Notes: a model not told the origin generated them from the sequence alone. Positions 1 to 8,558 are shown, counted from the first letter of the stretch. The stretch: DNA of 64,000 nt from Actinocrinis sp035653575 (GCF_035653575.1 NZ_DASRBQ010000003.1:5573-69572), one strand, 5' to 3'. Numbers and translations: made by a program.

Positions 1-771
1 TTCGGCATGCAGTCCGCGCGCAAGCACGTCCTCGAGGTACTGGAACGCGGGCACACCCCTGGCCGACCGGAGCAATGCGTGCGCTGGGCGTACGACGCGG
101 GATTCGAGCAGGTCAATCTCGACCTGATCTACGGCACGCCTGGGGAGACCGATGACGACTGGCGGGCTTCGCTCGAAGCGGTGATCGGCGCGTATCCGGA
201 CCACGTCTCGGCCTACTCGCTCATCGTGGAGGAGGGTACGCGGCTCGCGGCCCGGATAAGGCGCGGCGAGCTGCCGAATATCGACGATGACGTGCACGCG
301 GACCGCTATGTAATCGCCGACGAGATGCTCACGGCGGCCGGTTATGGCTGGTATGAGGTATCGAACTGGGCGGTGTCCGAGGACGCGCGATGCCGCCACA
401 ACCTGCTGTATTGGAATGGCGCGGACTGGTGGGGCGTCGGACCGGGGGCGCACAGCCACGTCGCAGGCACGCGCTGGTGGAACGTGAAGCACCCAGCCGT
501 CTACGCACAGCGCATCGCGGCAGGACAGTCTCCGGGCCAAGCGCGGGAACTGCTCGCCGGAGAAGATCGCCGAATCGAGCGCATTTTGCTGGAGCTGCGG
601 CTGATCGACGGCCTCGACCTCGCCCTGCTCTCGCCCCAAGCCCGCGCCGCCGCCGGCCGCGCGCTGGGCGACGAACTGCTGGAGCCGCTGCCGTTCGCCG
701 ACGGGCACGCGGTGCTGACCCTGCGCGGCCGCCTGCTCGCAGACGCCTTAGTCCGTGACCTCACGGACTAA
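1..771 (+). CDS. hemW: HemW-type radical SAM heme chaperone / coproporphyrinogen oxidase-like protein (5' partial)
   Basis: The reading frame is already open at base 1, so the N-terminal half, including the CxxxCxxC iron-sulfur motif, lies outside the window. The visible 256 residues begin with FGMQSA, the HemW signature after the radical SAM core, and continue with LDLIYGTPGET, SAYSL and the C-terminal HemW domain motif CRHNLLYW...GVGPGAHSH. HemW binds heme and delivers it to respiratory enzymes; older annotations call it oxygen-independent coproporphyrinogen III oxidase. It often precedes hrcA in actinobacteria, and here hrcA lies about 3.9 kb downstream after an insertion of two genes. A TTA leucine codon at 748-750, rare at this GC content, sits ten codons from the end. 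Family call is firm; the exact enzymatic role is not decidable from the fragment. Confidence 0.93.
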   Translation, partial: FGMQSARKHVLEVLERGHTPGRPEQCVRWAYDAGFEQVNLDLIYGTPGETDDDWRASLEAVIGAYPDHVSAYSLIVEEGTRLAARIRRGELPNIDDDVHADRYVIADEMLTAAGYGWYEVSNWAVSEDARCRHNLLYWNGADWWGVGPGAHSHVAGTRWWNVKHPAVYAQRIAAGQSPGQARELLAGEDRRIERILLELRLIDGLDLALLSPQARAAAGRALGDELLEPLPFADGHAVLTLRGRLLADALVRDLTD

Positions 772-852
772 GAGCGTGAGATCCGATTGTCTGAAAGAAA
801 AGATATGGATCTTGTAGGACGTGGGGCTTGCGGTGCTGTTGAGCGGCGTTGG

Positions 853-1884
853 TCATACGTGCGGTAGAGCTGCGTGCGTCGTGCAATGACGAAGCCGGCT
901 ACGTGCGTGGCAGGGTGCGGGGGTAGCCGAAGCGTGTCGGCAGGTTCGCGCCCGGAAGCGGGTGAGCTCCTGAACCTGATCTCCCCGAAGAGAGATGACG
1001 ATGAGGCCGCAGGCCCGCCAGATCGGCGCGTGCGGATCGGGGAGGTAGAGCACCAGGGCGGGCTGGCCGTTGGCCCGGGTGGGGAGGAACTTGAGCTCGT
1101 GGCCCGCATGGGACTGCAACAGGAAGCGAGCGATCGTCCCGGGCCCCCGATGTTCGATGGGCTCCGGCGGCATCGTCAGCCTGGCGTCGTCGGTCAGCAG
1201 GCTCACCAGTTCTTCTAGGTCGAAGCGTTGAAATGCACTGACGAACCGGTCGACGACGGCGGCTTCGGCCGGTGACTTGGGGATGGGCACCTCGTGCGGG
1301 TGCCGTCCGGGCGGGAGTGCGGCACGGGCCCGGATGAGCGCGCTGTTGACGGCGGCCTGGGTGGTGCCGAGGATGCCCGCGGTCTCGGCTGCCGGGAAAC
1401 CGAGCACGTCCCGGAGCACCAGCACCGCACGCTGCTGCGGCGGTAGATGCTGCAGGCCTGCCACGAACGAGAGGGCGATCGACTCGCGGGCGTCGTACCG
1501 CGCCTCGGGGCCGGGAGTCAGGTCGTCCGGATCGCCGGGGAAGGGCTCGAGCCACCACGGGTCGGCGGACTGTCCCGACCCCGTCCAGCTCGCGCGGTGA
1601 TCGGACGGGCCTGCCGGCCGCGGGCGGCGGGACTCGCCGCGCAGGTAGTTGAGACACTGGTTGGTGGCGATTCGATACAGCCACGCCCGCAGCGACCGGC
1701 CGTCGAACCGGCCGATCGAACGCCATGCCGCCAACAGGGCCTCCTGAAGTACGTCCTCGGCGTCCTGCACTGAGCCAAGGATCCGGTAGCAGTGCGCCTG
1801 CAACTCGCGGCGGTGGGGATCGACGAGCTCGCGGAAGGCCTCACCGTCCCCGGCCTGGGCAAGCGCGAGGGTGGTCTGGGTCAT
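853..1884 (-). CDS. ECF sigma factor with C-terminal SnoaL-like domain (SigG/TIGR02960 type), C-terminus apparently frameshifted
   Basis: 343 residues. Region 2 (about residues 15-80) has the sigma-70 signature YRILGSVQDAEDVLQE and WLYRIATNQCLNYLR; region 4 (about 140-190) has LPPQQRAVLVLRDVLGF and a helix-turn-helix; a SnoaL-like domain follows from about residue 205 (VDRFVSAFQRFDLEELVSLL). This is the architecture of the SigG-type ECF sigma factors, whose fused domain is thought to control activity in place of a separate anti-sigma factor. The last 35 or so residues, rich in Arg, Cys and His, look non-native. In the neighbouring frame, ending at a TAG at 899-901, the expected family ending FGYPRTLP is present, so one base seems to be missing near 945-956. 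Divergent from the DHA2 exporter, a possible target. Start supported by length and region 2 position. Confidence 0.85.
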   Translation of the reverse strand: MTQTTLALAQAGDGEAFRELVDPHRRELQAHCYRILGSVQDAEDVLQEALLAAWRSIGRFDGRSLRAWLYRIATNQCLNYLRGESRRPRPAGPSDHRASWTGSGQSADPWWLEPFPGDPDDLTPGPEARYDARESIALSFVAGLQHLPPQQRAVLVLRDVLGFPAAETAGILGTTQAAVNSALIRARAALPPGRHPHEVPIPKSPAEAAVVDRFVSAFQRFDLEELVSLLTDDARLTMPPEPIEHRGPGTIARFLLQSHAGHELKFLPTRANGQPALVLYLPDPHAPIWRACGLIVISLRGDQVQELTRFRARTCRHASATPAPCHARSRLRHCTTHAALPHV

Positions 1885-1958
1885 GGCAGGCCTGTCCTCT
1901 CCTCCGGCGGTCGCCCGGAATTCGGCTCCTGGCTATGCAACACCGGCGGCGCGCCGAA

Positions 1959-1980
1959 TTCATCGCCGCGCGGCGACGAA
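1959..1980. promoter_or_regulatory. inverted repeat in sigma/MFS divergent promoter region
   Basis: A 22-bp nearly perfect inverted repeat with a perfect 14-bp core, TCGCCGCGCGGCGA (1963-1976), flanked by TTC and GAA. It lies in the 158-bp gap between the divergent ECF sigma gene and the DHA2 exporter. It could be an operator or an RNA hairpin in the leader of either gene. In GC-rich DNA such repeats also arise by chance, so this is a weak call. Confidence 0.3.
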
Positions 1981-2042
1981 TCCCCGGGACGCCCGGTGCT
2001 TGAACCGGTGAGAACTCCCACCCGTGACGGCCGGAGGCCCGC

Positions 2043-3521
2043 ATGACTTCGCTGGACCGCAGCATCGACGACATCCGAGACCGGGCGCCCGCGCAGCCCG
2101 CGGCGCCTGTCGCAGTACACCGATGGCGGGCGTTCGCGCTGCTCGCGGTCGCGTGCTTCATGACGGCCGTCGACATGCTGATCGTCAACGTGGCGCTGCC
2201 GACGATCGGCACCGAGCTGCACTTCGCCCGGGCGGACCTGCAGTGGGTGGTGACCGCGTACGCGATCACCTTCGGCGGCTTCCTGCTGCTCGGCGGCCGG
2301 ACCGCCGACCTGCTCGGGCGCAGGCGGATGTTCGCGGCCGGGCTCGGGCTCTTCACGGCGGCCTCGCTCGCGTGCGCCCTGGCGACCAGTGGCACGTTCC
2401 TGATCGTCATGCGCGGGCTCCAGGGCCTGGGCGCCGCCGCGGTGCTGCCCGCCGCGCTCTCGATCGTGATGAACCTGTTCCCGGAGGGCGCAGAGCGCAA
2501 CAAGGCGCTCGGCATCTGGGGCGCGGTCGGCGCGAGCGGAGCGACGTTCGGCGTGCTCGCCGGCGGCGTTCTGACCCGATACGCCGGCTGGCCGTACATC
2601 TTCTACCTGAACGTCGCCATCGGGGGCGCCGCACTGCTGTTGACCCGTCAGGTCGTGCCGCCGAGCAGTGCGCCAGGCGGCAGTGGGCCGGCCGGGCGTC
2701 GCAGCTACGACGTGCCTGGCGCCGTCAGCGTGACCGCCTCCCTGGTCCTCGCGGTCTATGCGATCTCGCAGGCGCCGATCGTCGGATGGACCGCCACCCG
2801 GACCGTCGCCCTGCTTGCGTCCGCGGTGGCGCTGCTGATCGCGTTCGTGATCATCGAGGCCAGGACGCGGTCACCGCTGCTGCCGCCGCGGCTGTTCCGG
2901 CTCAAGACCCTCGCCGGGTCCAATGCGGTCGGGTTCCTGCTGGGCGCCAGCTTCTACGGCTACATCTTCATCGGCACCCTCTACATGCAACAGGTGCTGC
3001 GGTACTCCGCCATGACGACCGGCCTGGCTTGGCTCACCGTCGGCCTGACCGGAGTGCTGTTCGCCGGCCCGGCCCAGGCCCTAGTCACCCGCTTGTCGGT
3101 CAAGCTGGTGATGGCGAGCGGGCTGGTCCTGACCGGCGCCGGGATCCTGTGGGCGACCCAGGCGCCGGTGCACGGGGGCTTCTGGTCGAACCTGGCCGGC
3201 CCCTTCTTCCTGACCGGGAGCGTGACCTGGGTGTTCATCCCGGTCTCGATCGGGGCTCTGGTCGGTGTCACCGAGCGCGACGCGGGCGTCGCCTCCGGAC
3301 TGATCGACTCCTCCCAGCAACTCGGCGGCGCGATCGGGATCGCCGTGGCCTCAACCGTCGCGGCCGCGCGCACCACCGCGCTGATCGGCCACGGCCATGC
3401 CACCGCCGTCGCGCTCACCGATGGGTTCCACCGGGCCCTGTGGGTCTGCGGCCTTGTCGGCCTGAGCGCCGTCTTCGTGGCGCTGATCCTTGTCCGGCGC
3501 GTGACTGAGCCGAATTCGTGA
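2043..3521 (+). CDS. MFS transporter of the DHA2 (EmrB/QacA) drug:H+ antiporter family
   Basis: 492 residues with about 14 hydrophobic segments, the normal length for DHA2. Motif C-like and family signatures are visible: VDMLIVNVALPTI in helix 1, LQWVVTAYAI in helix 2, GGRTADLLGRRRMF in the 2-3 loop (motif A), and WPYIFYLNV after helix 5. These proteins expel antibiotics or other toxic hydrophobic compounds in exchange for protons across the cytoplasmic membrane. The ATG at 2043 has a GGAGG ribosome site 7 nt upstream. The gene diverges from an ECF sigma factor with a fused SnoaL domain, an arrangement that suggests sigma-dependent control, but no promoter was proved. Substrate cannot be told from sequence. 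Confidence 0.92.
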   Translation: MTSLDRSIDDIRDRAPAQPAAPVAVHRWRAFALLAVACFMTAVDMLIVNVALPTIGTELHFARADLQWVVTAYAITFGGFLLLGGRTADLLGRRRMFAAGLGLFTAASLACALATSGTFLIVMRGLQGLGAAAVLPAALSIVMNLFPEGAERNKALGIWGAVGASGATFGVLAGGVLTRYAGWPYIFYLNVAIGGAALLLTRQVVPPSSAPGGSGPAGRRSYDVPGAVSVTASLVLAVYAISQAPIVGWTATRTVALLASAVALLIAFVIIEARTRSPLLPPRLFRLKTLAGSNAVGFLLGASFYGYIFIGTLYMQQVLRYSAMTTGLAWLTVGLTGVLFAGPAQALVTRLSVKLVMASGLVLTGAGILWATQAPVHGGFWSNLAGPFFLTGSVTWVFIPVSIGALVGVTERDAGVASGLIDSSQQLGGAIGIAVASTVAAARTTALIGHGHATAVALTDGFHRALWVCGLVGLSAVFVALILVRRVTEPNS

Positions 3522-3593
3522 GCCCGGCTCGATGCCGCATCAGGGCCTGTGTGGAAGGTCTCGCTGGGCCCGGCGCCACATGCCAAGCAGGCC

Positions 3594-4478
3594 CTACGGT
3601 GCGGTGACGAAGTCGATCAGGGCCTCGACCCGTCCCAGCAGGGTCGGCTCCAGGTCTTTGTATGACGTCACGGCGCCGAGGATGCGCGACCATGCCTGGC
3701 GTGGGTCGAGCGGCCAGGAGGGGTCCTTGCGGCGCAGGCGCTCGCAGACTCCTTCCTTCCACTCCTCCGATCGCGGCACTCTGGGCCACGCTTCGAAGCC
3801 CAGCACCTGCGGTTTGACGGCCTGCCAGATGTCTACGTACGGATGGCCGAGAACCAGGACGCTGTCTTCCCGGCCCTCCTGGACCTGGCTCGCGATCCTG
3901 GTCTCCTTCGAGCCCGCGACCATGTGGTCCACCAGGACGCCGAGCCTTCTTCCCTCGCCCGGCTGGAATTCGTCGACGATGCCGGGCAGATAGTCGATCC
4001 CGTCGAGCAGCTCCACGACCACGCCCTCGATCCGCAGGTCGTCGCCCCAGACCCGCTCGACCAGCTCCGCGTCGTGCTTGCCTTCGACGTAGATGCGGCC
4101 TTCGCGCGCCACTCTCGCGCGCAGCCCGTGGACCGCGCGCGAGCCGGACGCGGTACGGGTGGCCGGACTTGTTTGCTCGGATTTTGATTTAGGTCGCACC
4201 AGGCTGATCGGCTTGCCTTCTAACAAAAAGCCCGGGCCGAGCGGGAACACCCGGTGCTTGCGGAAGCGGTCCTCCAGGGTGACCGTGAAGCCGCCCGGGG
4301 TCTTCTCGACCCGTACCACCGCGCCGCAGAAGCCGGTGGTCACCTCCTCGACCACCAGGTCCGCTACCGCCTCGACCTCGGGTAACGGGCGGTTCGCGCG
4401 GCTGAACTGTGCACTGCGCGGCAGCAGGTCGTCCGGTCCGTACTGCTTCGGCCTGGGGCCGCGATCGCGGGGGTCCAC
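3594..4478 (-). CDS. DUF3097 family protein, toprim-like core
   Basis: A conserved actinobacterial protein of unknown function that regularly lies beside hrcA. Recognisable family blocks are LVVEEVTTGFCGAVVRVEK, LEDRFRKHRVFPLGPGFLL, GRIYVEGKHDAELVERVWG (a toprim-like glutamate and glycine motif), LLDGIDYLPG, LGVLVDHMVAGSKE and LVLGHPYVDIWQAVKP. The toprim-like fold suggests nucleic acid binding or metal-dependent phosphotransfer; that is inference only. The frame is open up to 4610, but the upstream part overlaps the CIRCE element and is low complexity; the GTG at 4478 (DPRDRGPRPKQYG) leaves the conserved KQYGPDDLL region near the N-terminus, giving 294 residues. The gene is divergent from hrcA, so the CIRCE operator could influence both. 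The exact start is uncertain. Confidence 0.85.
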   Translation of the reverse strand: MDPRDRGPRPKQYGPDDLLPRSAQFSRANRPLPEVEAVADLVVEEVTTGFCGAVVRVEKTPGGFTVTLEDRFRKHRVFPLGPGFLLEGKPISLVRPKSKSEQTSPATRTASGSRAVHGLRARVAREGRIYVEGKHDAELVERVWGDDLRIEGVVVELLDGIDYLPGIVDEFQPGEGRRLGVLVDHMVAGSKETRIASQVQEGREDSVLVLGHPYVDIWQAVKPQVLGFEAWPRVPRSEEWKEGVCERLRRKDPSWPLDPRQAWSRILGAVTSYKDLEPTLLGRVEALIDFVTAP

Positions 4479-4603
4479 GCGGTCGAGCGTAGCGCCCGGC
4501 TTCGCCGCGGCGGGCGCGGCGGCTTCGTGAACAGCGCTCGGCGATCGCGGCCTGCGGCTGAAGACTGATCCCGGTCCCGCGCCGTACACTGGACTCACCT
4601 CCA

Positions 4604-4630
4604 TTGGCACTCACTCGCCCCGAGTGCCAG
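4604..4630 (+). promoter_or_regulatory. CIRCE operator (HrcA binding site)
   Basis: Inverted repeat TTGGCACTC - 9 bp - GAGTGCCAG, which is the CIRCE arrangement TTAGCACTC-N9-GAGTGCTAA with two symmetric changes. It lies 46 bp before the hrcA start and 14 bp downstream of a TACACT -10-like hexamer (4585-4590). HrcA binds CIRCE and represses; here this implies autoregulation of the hrcA-dnaJ unit. The frame of hrcA is open through this site from a TTG, but that codon belongs to the operator and is not the start. Confidence 0.93.
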
Positions 4631-4675
4631 GAGCGCTCGGTGATCAGGCCGCTACAAGAGCGGGAGGTGGTGGGC

Positions 4676-5782
4676 ATGCGCGAGGATCCAAGGCCGGGAG
4701 ACACGGTTTTCGGTGAATCCAGGCTCGGCGAGCCGCGGCTCGCGGACTCCAGGGTCGAGGACCCGAGGCTCGATCGCAGACGCCTCGAAGTGCTGCGCGC
4801 GATCGTCCAGGACTACGTCTCCACTCAGGAGCCGGTCGGCTCCAAGGCCTTGGTGGAGCGGCACAACCTCGGCGTCTCCCCGGCGACCATACGAAACGAC
4901 ATGGCCGCGCTGGAGGAGGAGGGCTACATCCACCAGCCGCACACCAGCGCCGGCCGGGTGCCCACCGACAAGGGCTACCGGCTGTTCGTGGACCGACTCT
5001 CCAGCGTGAAGCCGCTGTCCTCGGCCGAGCGCAGCGCCATTCACGCCTTCCTCGGCGGCGCGGTGGACCTCGACGACGTGATCTCGCGCACAGTCCGGCT
5101 GCTCGCTCAGATCACCCGGCAGGTCGCGGTCGTGCAGTACCCGTCGCTATCCCGCTCCGCGGTGCGGCACGTCGAACTCGTCGCGATCACGCCAAGCCGG
5201 ATCATGCTCGTGCTGATCACCGACACCGGCCGGGTCGAACAGCGCTTCGTCGAGACCATCCCGGTCAGCGAGACGACCGTGGCCGACCTGCGCGCCCGGC
5301 TCAACGCCCTGATCGTCGGGCACCGGCTCTCCGAGGTGCCGAGCCGGGTCGACGACTTCGCCGACCAGTTCCCGCACGAGGACCGCCCGGCGATCGACTC
5401 GCTGGTCGCGGCGCTGCTCGAGGTGATCGTGGAGCAGCGCGAGGAGCGGGTCGTGCTCGGCGGCACGGCCAACCTCACCAGGTTCCGCCAGGACTTCCCG
5501 GACACCATCGGCCCGGTGCTCGAAGCCCTCGAGGAGCAGATGGTCTTGCTCAAGCTGCTCGGCGAGTCCACCGGACCGTCCACGCTCACCGTACGCATCG
5601 GGCACGAGACCGGGTACGAGGGACTGTCCGCGACCTCCGTCGTCACCAGCGGCTACGGTCGCGACGGAGATACGGTGGCGCAGCTCGGCGTGCTCGGTCC
5701 GACGCGCATGGACTACCCGGGCACTATGGGCGCGGTCTCAGCCGTTGCTCGTTACGTCGGGCGAATTCTGGATCAGGCGTAG
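4676..5782 (+). CDS. hrcA: HrcA, heat-inducible transcription repressor
   Basis: Represses class I heat-shock genes by binding CIRCE; its folding depends on GroEL in studied bacteria. The 368-residue protein has the winged-helix domain (LDRRRLEVLRAIVQDYV, EEPVGSKAL-type motif TQEPVGSKALVERH, VSPATIRNDMAALEEEG, HTSAGRVPTDKGYR), then the central GAF-like and inserted dimerisation domains, ending YVGRILDQA. ATG 4676 is chosen because GGGAGG lies 7 nt upstream and the upstream open frame is the CIRCE itself. Compared with usual HrcA proteins, which begin almost directly at the winged helix, there are about 30 extra N-terminal residues made of five-residue repeats (see repeat 4718-4777). dnaJ follows after 91 bp, likely the same transcript. 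Confidence 0.96.
   Translation: MREDPRPGDTVFGESRLGEPRLADSRVEDPRLDRRRLEVLRAIVQDYVSTQEPVGSKALVERHNLGVSPATIRNDMAALEEEGYIHQPHTSAGRVPTDKGYRLFVDRLSSVKPLSSAERSAIHAFLGGAVDLDDVISRTVRLLAQITRQVAVVQYPSLSRSAVRHVELVAITPSRIMLVLITDTGRVEQRFVETIPVSETTVADLRARLNALIVGHRLSEVPSRVDDFADQFPHEDRPAIDSLVAALLEVIVEQREERVVLGGTANLTRFRQDFPDTIGPVLEALEEQMVLLKLLGESTGPSTLTVRIGHETGYEGLSATSVVTSGYGRDGDTVAQLGVLGPTRMDYPGTMGAVSAVARYVGRILDQA
4718..4777 (+). repeat. four imperfect 15-bp tandem repeats in the hrcA 5' end
   Basis: Units TCCAGGCTCGGCGAG, CCGCGGCTCGCGGAC, TCCAGGGTCGAGGAC and CCGAGGCTCGATCGC follow each other in frame and encode SRLGE, PRLAD, SRVED, PRLDR. They form an N-terminal extension before the winged helix that typical HrcA proteins lack. 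Similar in-frame repeats occur at the ends of other genes in this window. Confidence 0.75.
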
Positions 5783-5873
5783 CCTGGTCCGTCGGCGAAA
5801 GCTGTAAGTAGCACAACAGGCACACGCAATCGCATCACGCAGGCAGTGTCCGAATCCGGCTGGAGTTACACGA

Positions 5874-7010
5874 GTGGCGACCGACTACTACGCGGTCCTG
5901 GGGGTACGGCGTGACGCCACCCAGGAGGAGATCAAGAAGGCGTACCGCCGTCTCGCTCGCGAGCTGCACCCGGACGTCAACCCGGACCCGGAGACCCAGG
6001 AGCGGTTCAAGGAGATAGGGCTGGCCTACGAGGTCCTGTCCGACCCGCAGAAGCGCCAGGTCTACGACCTCGGCGGCGACCCGACCCGCAGCTCCGCCTC
6101 CTCCGGCGCGCCGGGCGGCGGCTTCGGCGCCGGCTTCGCGTTCAGCGACATCATGGACGCGTTCTTCGGCGGCGGGGCCTCGCGCGGGCCGCGCTCCCGG
6201 GTGCGCCGCGGCCAGGACGCGCTGATCCGGGTCGAGATCGACCTGAGCGAAGCGGCCTTCGGCGCGCAGCGGGACATCCAGGTGGACACCGCGGTGGTCT
6301 GCCCGACCTGCGCCGGAGACGGCGCCGCCCCGGGTACCTCGCCGGTCACCTGCGACATGTGCCGGGGTCGTGGCGAGGTCTCGCAGGTCACCCGTTCGTT
6401 CCTGGGCCAGGTGATGACCTCGCGGCCGTGCCCGCAGTGCCAGGGATACGGCACGGTCGTCCCCACGCCCTGCGTGGAGTGCGCGGGCGACGGCCGGGTA
6501 CGCACGCGCCGGACCTTGACCGTGAAGATCCCGCCGGGCGTGGACAACGGCACCCGCATTCAGCTGGCGGGGGAGGGCGAGGTCGGCCCCGGCGCGGGCC
6601 CGGCCGGGGACCTGTACATCGAGATCGTCGAGGAGCCGCACCCGATCTTCCAGCGGCGGGGCGACGACCTGCACTGCACCGTCACCATGCCGATGACGGC
6701 GGCGTCGTTGGGCACCAAGATCCCGCTGGAGACCCTGGACGGCTCGGTGGAGCTGGACATCCGGCCGGGCACCCAGTCCGGCCAGGCCATCACCCTGCGC
6801 AATCGGGGCATCCAGCATCTGCGCGGCACCAGCCGGGGCGACCTGGTGGTGCACGTGGAGGTACAGACCCCGAAGAACCTCGACCCGGAGCAGGAGGAGC
6901 TGATGCGCAAGCTCGCCCGGCTGCGCGGCGAGGAGCGCCCGGCCGGCACCTTCGCCCCGGGCAAGCAGGGCCTCTTCTCCCGGATCAAGGACGCGATCAA
7001 CAACGGGTGA
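5874..7010 (+). CDS. dnaJ: DnaJ co-chaperone, type I (DnaJ2)
   Basis: 378 residues starting at GTG. Domains in order: J domain (residues 1-67) with DYYAVLGV and the HPD motif (ELHPDVNPD) that stimulates DnaK ATPase; a Gly/Phe-rich segment (about 78-110, GGGFGAGFAFSDIMDAFFGGG); a zinc-binding domain with four CxxCxGxG-type repeats (CPTCAGDG, CDMCRGRG, CPQCQGYG, CVECAGDG); and the C-terminal client-binding domains with PPGVDNGTRIQLAGEGEVG. It acts in the cytoplasm with DnaK and GrpE. Its position directly after hrcA marks it as the HrcA-linked DnaJ paralogue that actinobacteria carry in addition to the dnaK-operon copy. Confidence 0.96.
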   Translation: MATDYYAVLGVRRDATQEEIKKAYRRLARELHPDVNPDPETQERFKEIGLAYEVLSDPQKRQVYDLGGDPTRSSASSGAPGGGFGAGFAFSDIMDAFFGGGASRGPRSRVRRGQDALIRVEIDLSEAAFGAQRDIQVDTAVVCPTCAGDGAAPGTSPVTCDMCRGRGEVSQVTRSFLGQVMTSRPCPQCQGYGTVVPTPCVECAGDGRVRTRRTLTVKIPPGVDNGTRIQLAGEGEVGPGAGPAGDLYIEIVEEPHPIFQRRGDDLHCTVTMPMTAASLGTKIPLETLDGSVELDIRPGTQSGQAITLRNRGIQHLRGTSRGDLVVHVEVQTPKNLDPEQEELMRKLARLRGEERPAGTFAPGKQGLFSRIKDAINNG

Positions 7011-7071
7011 CGGCCGGCCGCGAACCACCGCCTACCGCTTTGACGACAGCTCACATGACCACAGTTCATAA

Positions 7072-7830
7072 ATGACCACAGTGCCCGTGTTCCGCGTCGA
7101 GGCGGAGAAGATGTCCGGACCGGCGATCCGGCTGGACGGTCCCGAGGGCCGGCATGCCGCGCTGGTGCGCAGAATGCGGCCCGGCGAACGGGTCGACCTG
7201 ACCGACGGCGCGGGGCGGCTGGCCGAGTGCGTCGTGCGCTCGGTCGGCGGCTCCGGCGATCCGGCGCTGGAGCTCGACGTGCTCGAACACCGCTCGGTGC
7301 CGAGGCCGCGGCCGGCCGTCACGGTGGTGCAGGCGCTGGCGAAGGGCGATCGCGGCGAGCTGGCGGTCGAGATGATGACCGAGGTCGGCGTGGACGTGAT
7401 CGTGCCCTGGTCGGCCTCCAGGTCGATCGTGCAGTGGCGCGCCGATCGCGGCGAGAAGGCCCTGGCCAAGTGGCGCTCGACCGCGGCCGAGGCGGCCAAG
7501 CAGTCGCGGCGGTCGTGGTGGCCGCAGATCACCGAACCGGCGACGACGGCGCAGGTCGCGCGGCTGCTGGACAAGGCGGCCACGGCAGCGGTCCTGCACG
7601 AGGACGCGGCCGGCTCGCTCGCCGACCTGACGGTCGATCAGGAAGGCGACATCGTTCTGGTCGTCGGCCCCGAGGGCGGAATTTCGCCCGAGGAATTGCG
7701 CGCGTTCGCGGACGCTGGCGCGGTCGCGTACCGCATGGGACCGACCGTCCTACGCACGTCCACCGCTGGTACCGTCGCCGCCGCCGTGCTGCTCGCGCGC
7801 TCCGGCCGCTGGTCGTCAAGCGGCCGGTAA
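7072..7830 (+). CDS. rsmE: RsmE, 16S rRNA (uracil-1498-N3)-methyltransferase
   Basis: 252 residues of the SPOUT superfamily. The N-terminal PUA-like domain (PVFRVEAEKMSGPAIRLDGPEGRHA..LRMRPGE-type sequence VRRMRPGERVDLTDG) precedes a trefoil-knot domain with the family motifs VQALAKGDRGELAVEMMTE, ASRSIVQW, EAAKQSRRSWWP, and the AdoMet-binding knot VVGPEGGISPEEL ... MGPTVLRTSTAGTVAAA. It methylates U1498 of 16S rRNA in the assembled 30S subunit using S-adenosylmethionine. The ATG at 7072 is 61 nt after dnaJ, consistent with the dnaJ-rsmE order common in bacteria. The end converges with the next gene at a 16-bp gap. Confidence 0.95.
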   Translation: MTTVPVFRVEAEKMSGPAIRLDGPEGRHAALVRRMRPGERVDLTDGAGRLAECVVRSVGGSGDPALELDVLEHRSVPRPRPAVTVVQALAKGDRGELAVEMMTEVGVDVIVPWSASRSIVQWRADRGEKALAKWRSTAAEAAKQSRRSWWPQITEPATTAQVARLLDKAATAAVLHEDAAGSLADLTVDQEGDIVLVVGPEGGISPEELRAFADAGAVAYRMGPTVLRTSTAGTVAAAVLLARSGRWSSSGR

Positions 7831-7846
7831 CGCGTCACGTCCCCGA

Positions 7847-8428
7847 CTAAAGGCAGAACTTGTCGGTGAATGTGTCGGTCTCGGTGTCCGGAAAGAAGAC
7901 GTGCGCCAGGCCCTGAGTGCAGGTGCCGGCCGTCGGAACGAACGGAGCGGACCAGAAATCCGGGCCGCCGGTGCCGTTCAGGAAGGTCCGCGCGCCCACG
8001 ATCGCGTCGTGGGTGAGGTCGAACACCGCCATGCCGAGGTCGTAGTGCTGCTTCTGCTGGCGGAACTGGAGCCACGGGTACGCGTATCCGTACACGCTGT
8101 GGCACTTCGGCGAGTAGAACTGCTTCACCGAGAACGCGATCATGCCGTGCCAGCGGGCGTACGACGTGGTGCCGACCTGAAAGGCGTCAGGGCAGGGGAT
8201 CGGCACCAGCTCCGGCTTCGTGGGGGTCGACTTCGGCGTGGGCGTAGAGGTCGGGGTCGGGGCGACGGCAGAGGCCGCGGCCGAGGCGCTCGGCGATGAG
8301 CTTGCGGCGGACAGCGCGACCTTGAATGTGCTGGCTTCGGAGGTCGGCTTGGCCAGCGCGAGCGGCACCGCGGCGAGGGCGGCGGTGAGCAGTGCGGTGG
8401 CGACGACATGTGCGGCGAGGCGGTCCAT
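7847..8428 (-). CDS. secreted DUF2690-like protein of unknown function
   Basis: 193 residues. The ATG at 8428 is preceded by AGGGAAAG and begins a clear signal peptide (MDRLAAH, then a 16-residue Ala/Leu/Val core, predicted cleavage near LALA-KP). A Ser/Ala/Pro/Thr-rich spacer (about residues 40-75) leads to a globular part with IPCPDAFQVGTTSYARWHG and FSVKQFYSPKCHSVYGYAYP; this resembles the DUF2690 pattern of two cysteines around an ELRYSPTC-like stretch. The upstream open frame to 8581 lacks signal-peptide logic and was rejected. It interrupts the otherwise conserved rsmE-HIT-phoH order on the opposite strand, so it is a likely insertion. DUF2690 membership is a resemblance, not certain. 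Confidence 0.7.
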   Translation of the reverse strand: MDRLAAHVVATALLTAALAAVPLALAKPTSEASTFKVALSAASSSPSASAAASAVAPTPTSTPTPKSTPTKPELVPIPCPDAFQVGTTSYARWHGMIAFSVKQFYSPKCHSVYGYAYPWLQFRQQKQHYDLGMAVFDLTHDAIVGARTFLNGTGGPDFWSAPFVPTAGTCTQGLAHVFFPDTETDTFTDKFCL

Positions 8429-8558
8429 TGAAGCTTTCCCTGCTGTGCGTGGGATCCGGGAGAAGTACCCGTTGTGATCACGTGGTGGCGATCCGGAACG
8501 GTACACAGTGGGAGACCAACGAGAAGGCCTAGGATCGGTCCGACTGAACGGAATCGAC

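Noticed and set aside
4604..4675. In-frame TTG upstream of hrcA as its start codon
   Set aside because: The TTG and the following codons are the CIRCE operator itself; ATG 4676 has a good ribosome site.
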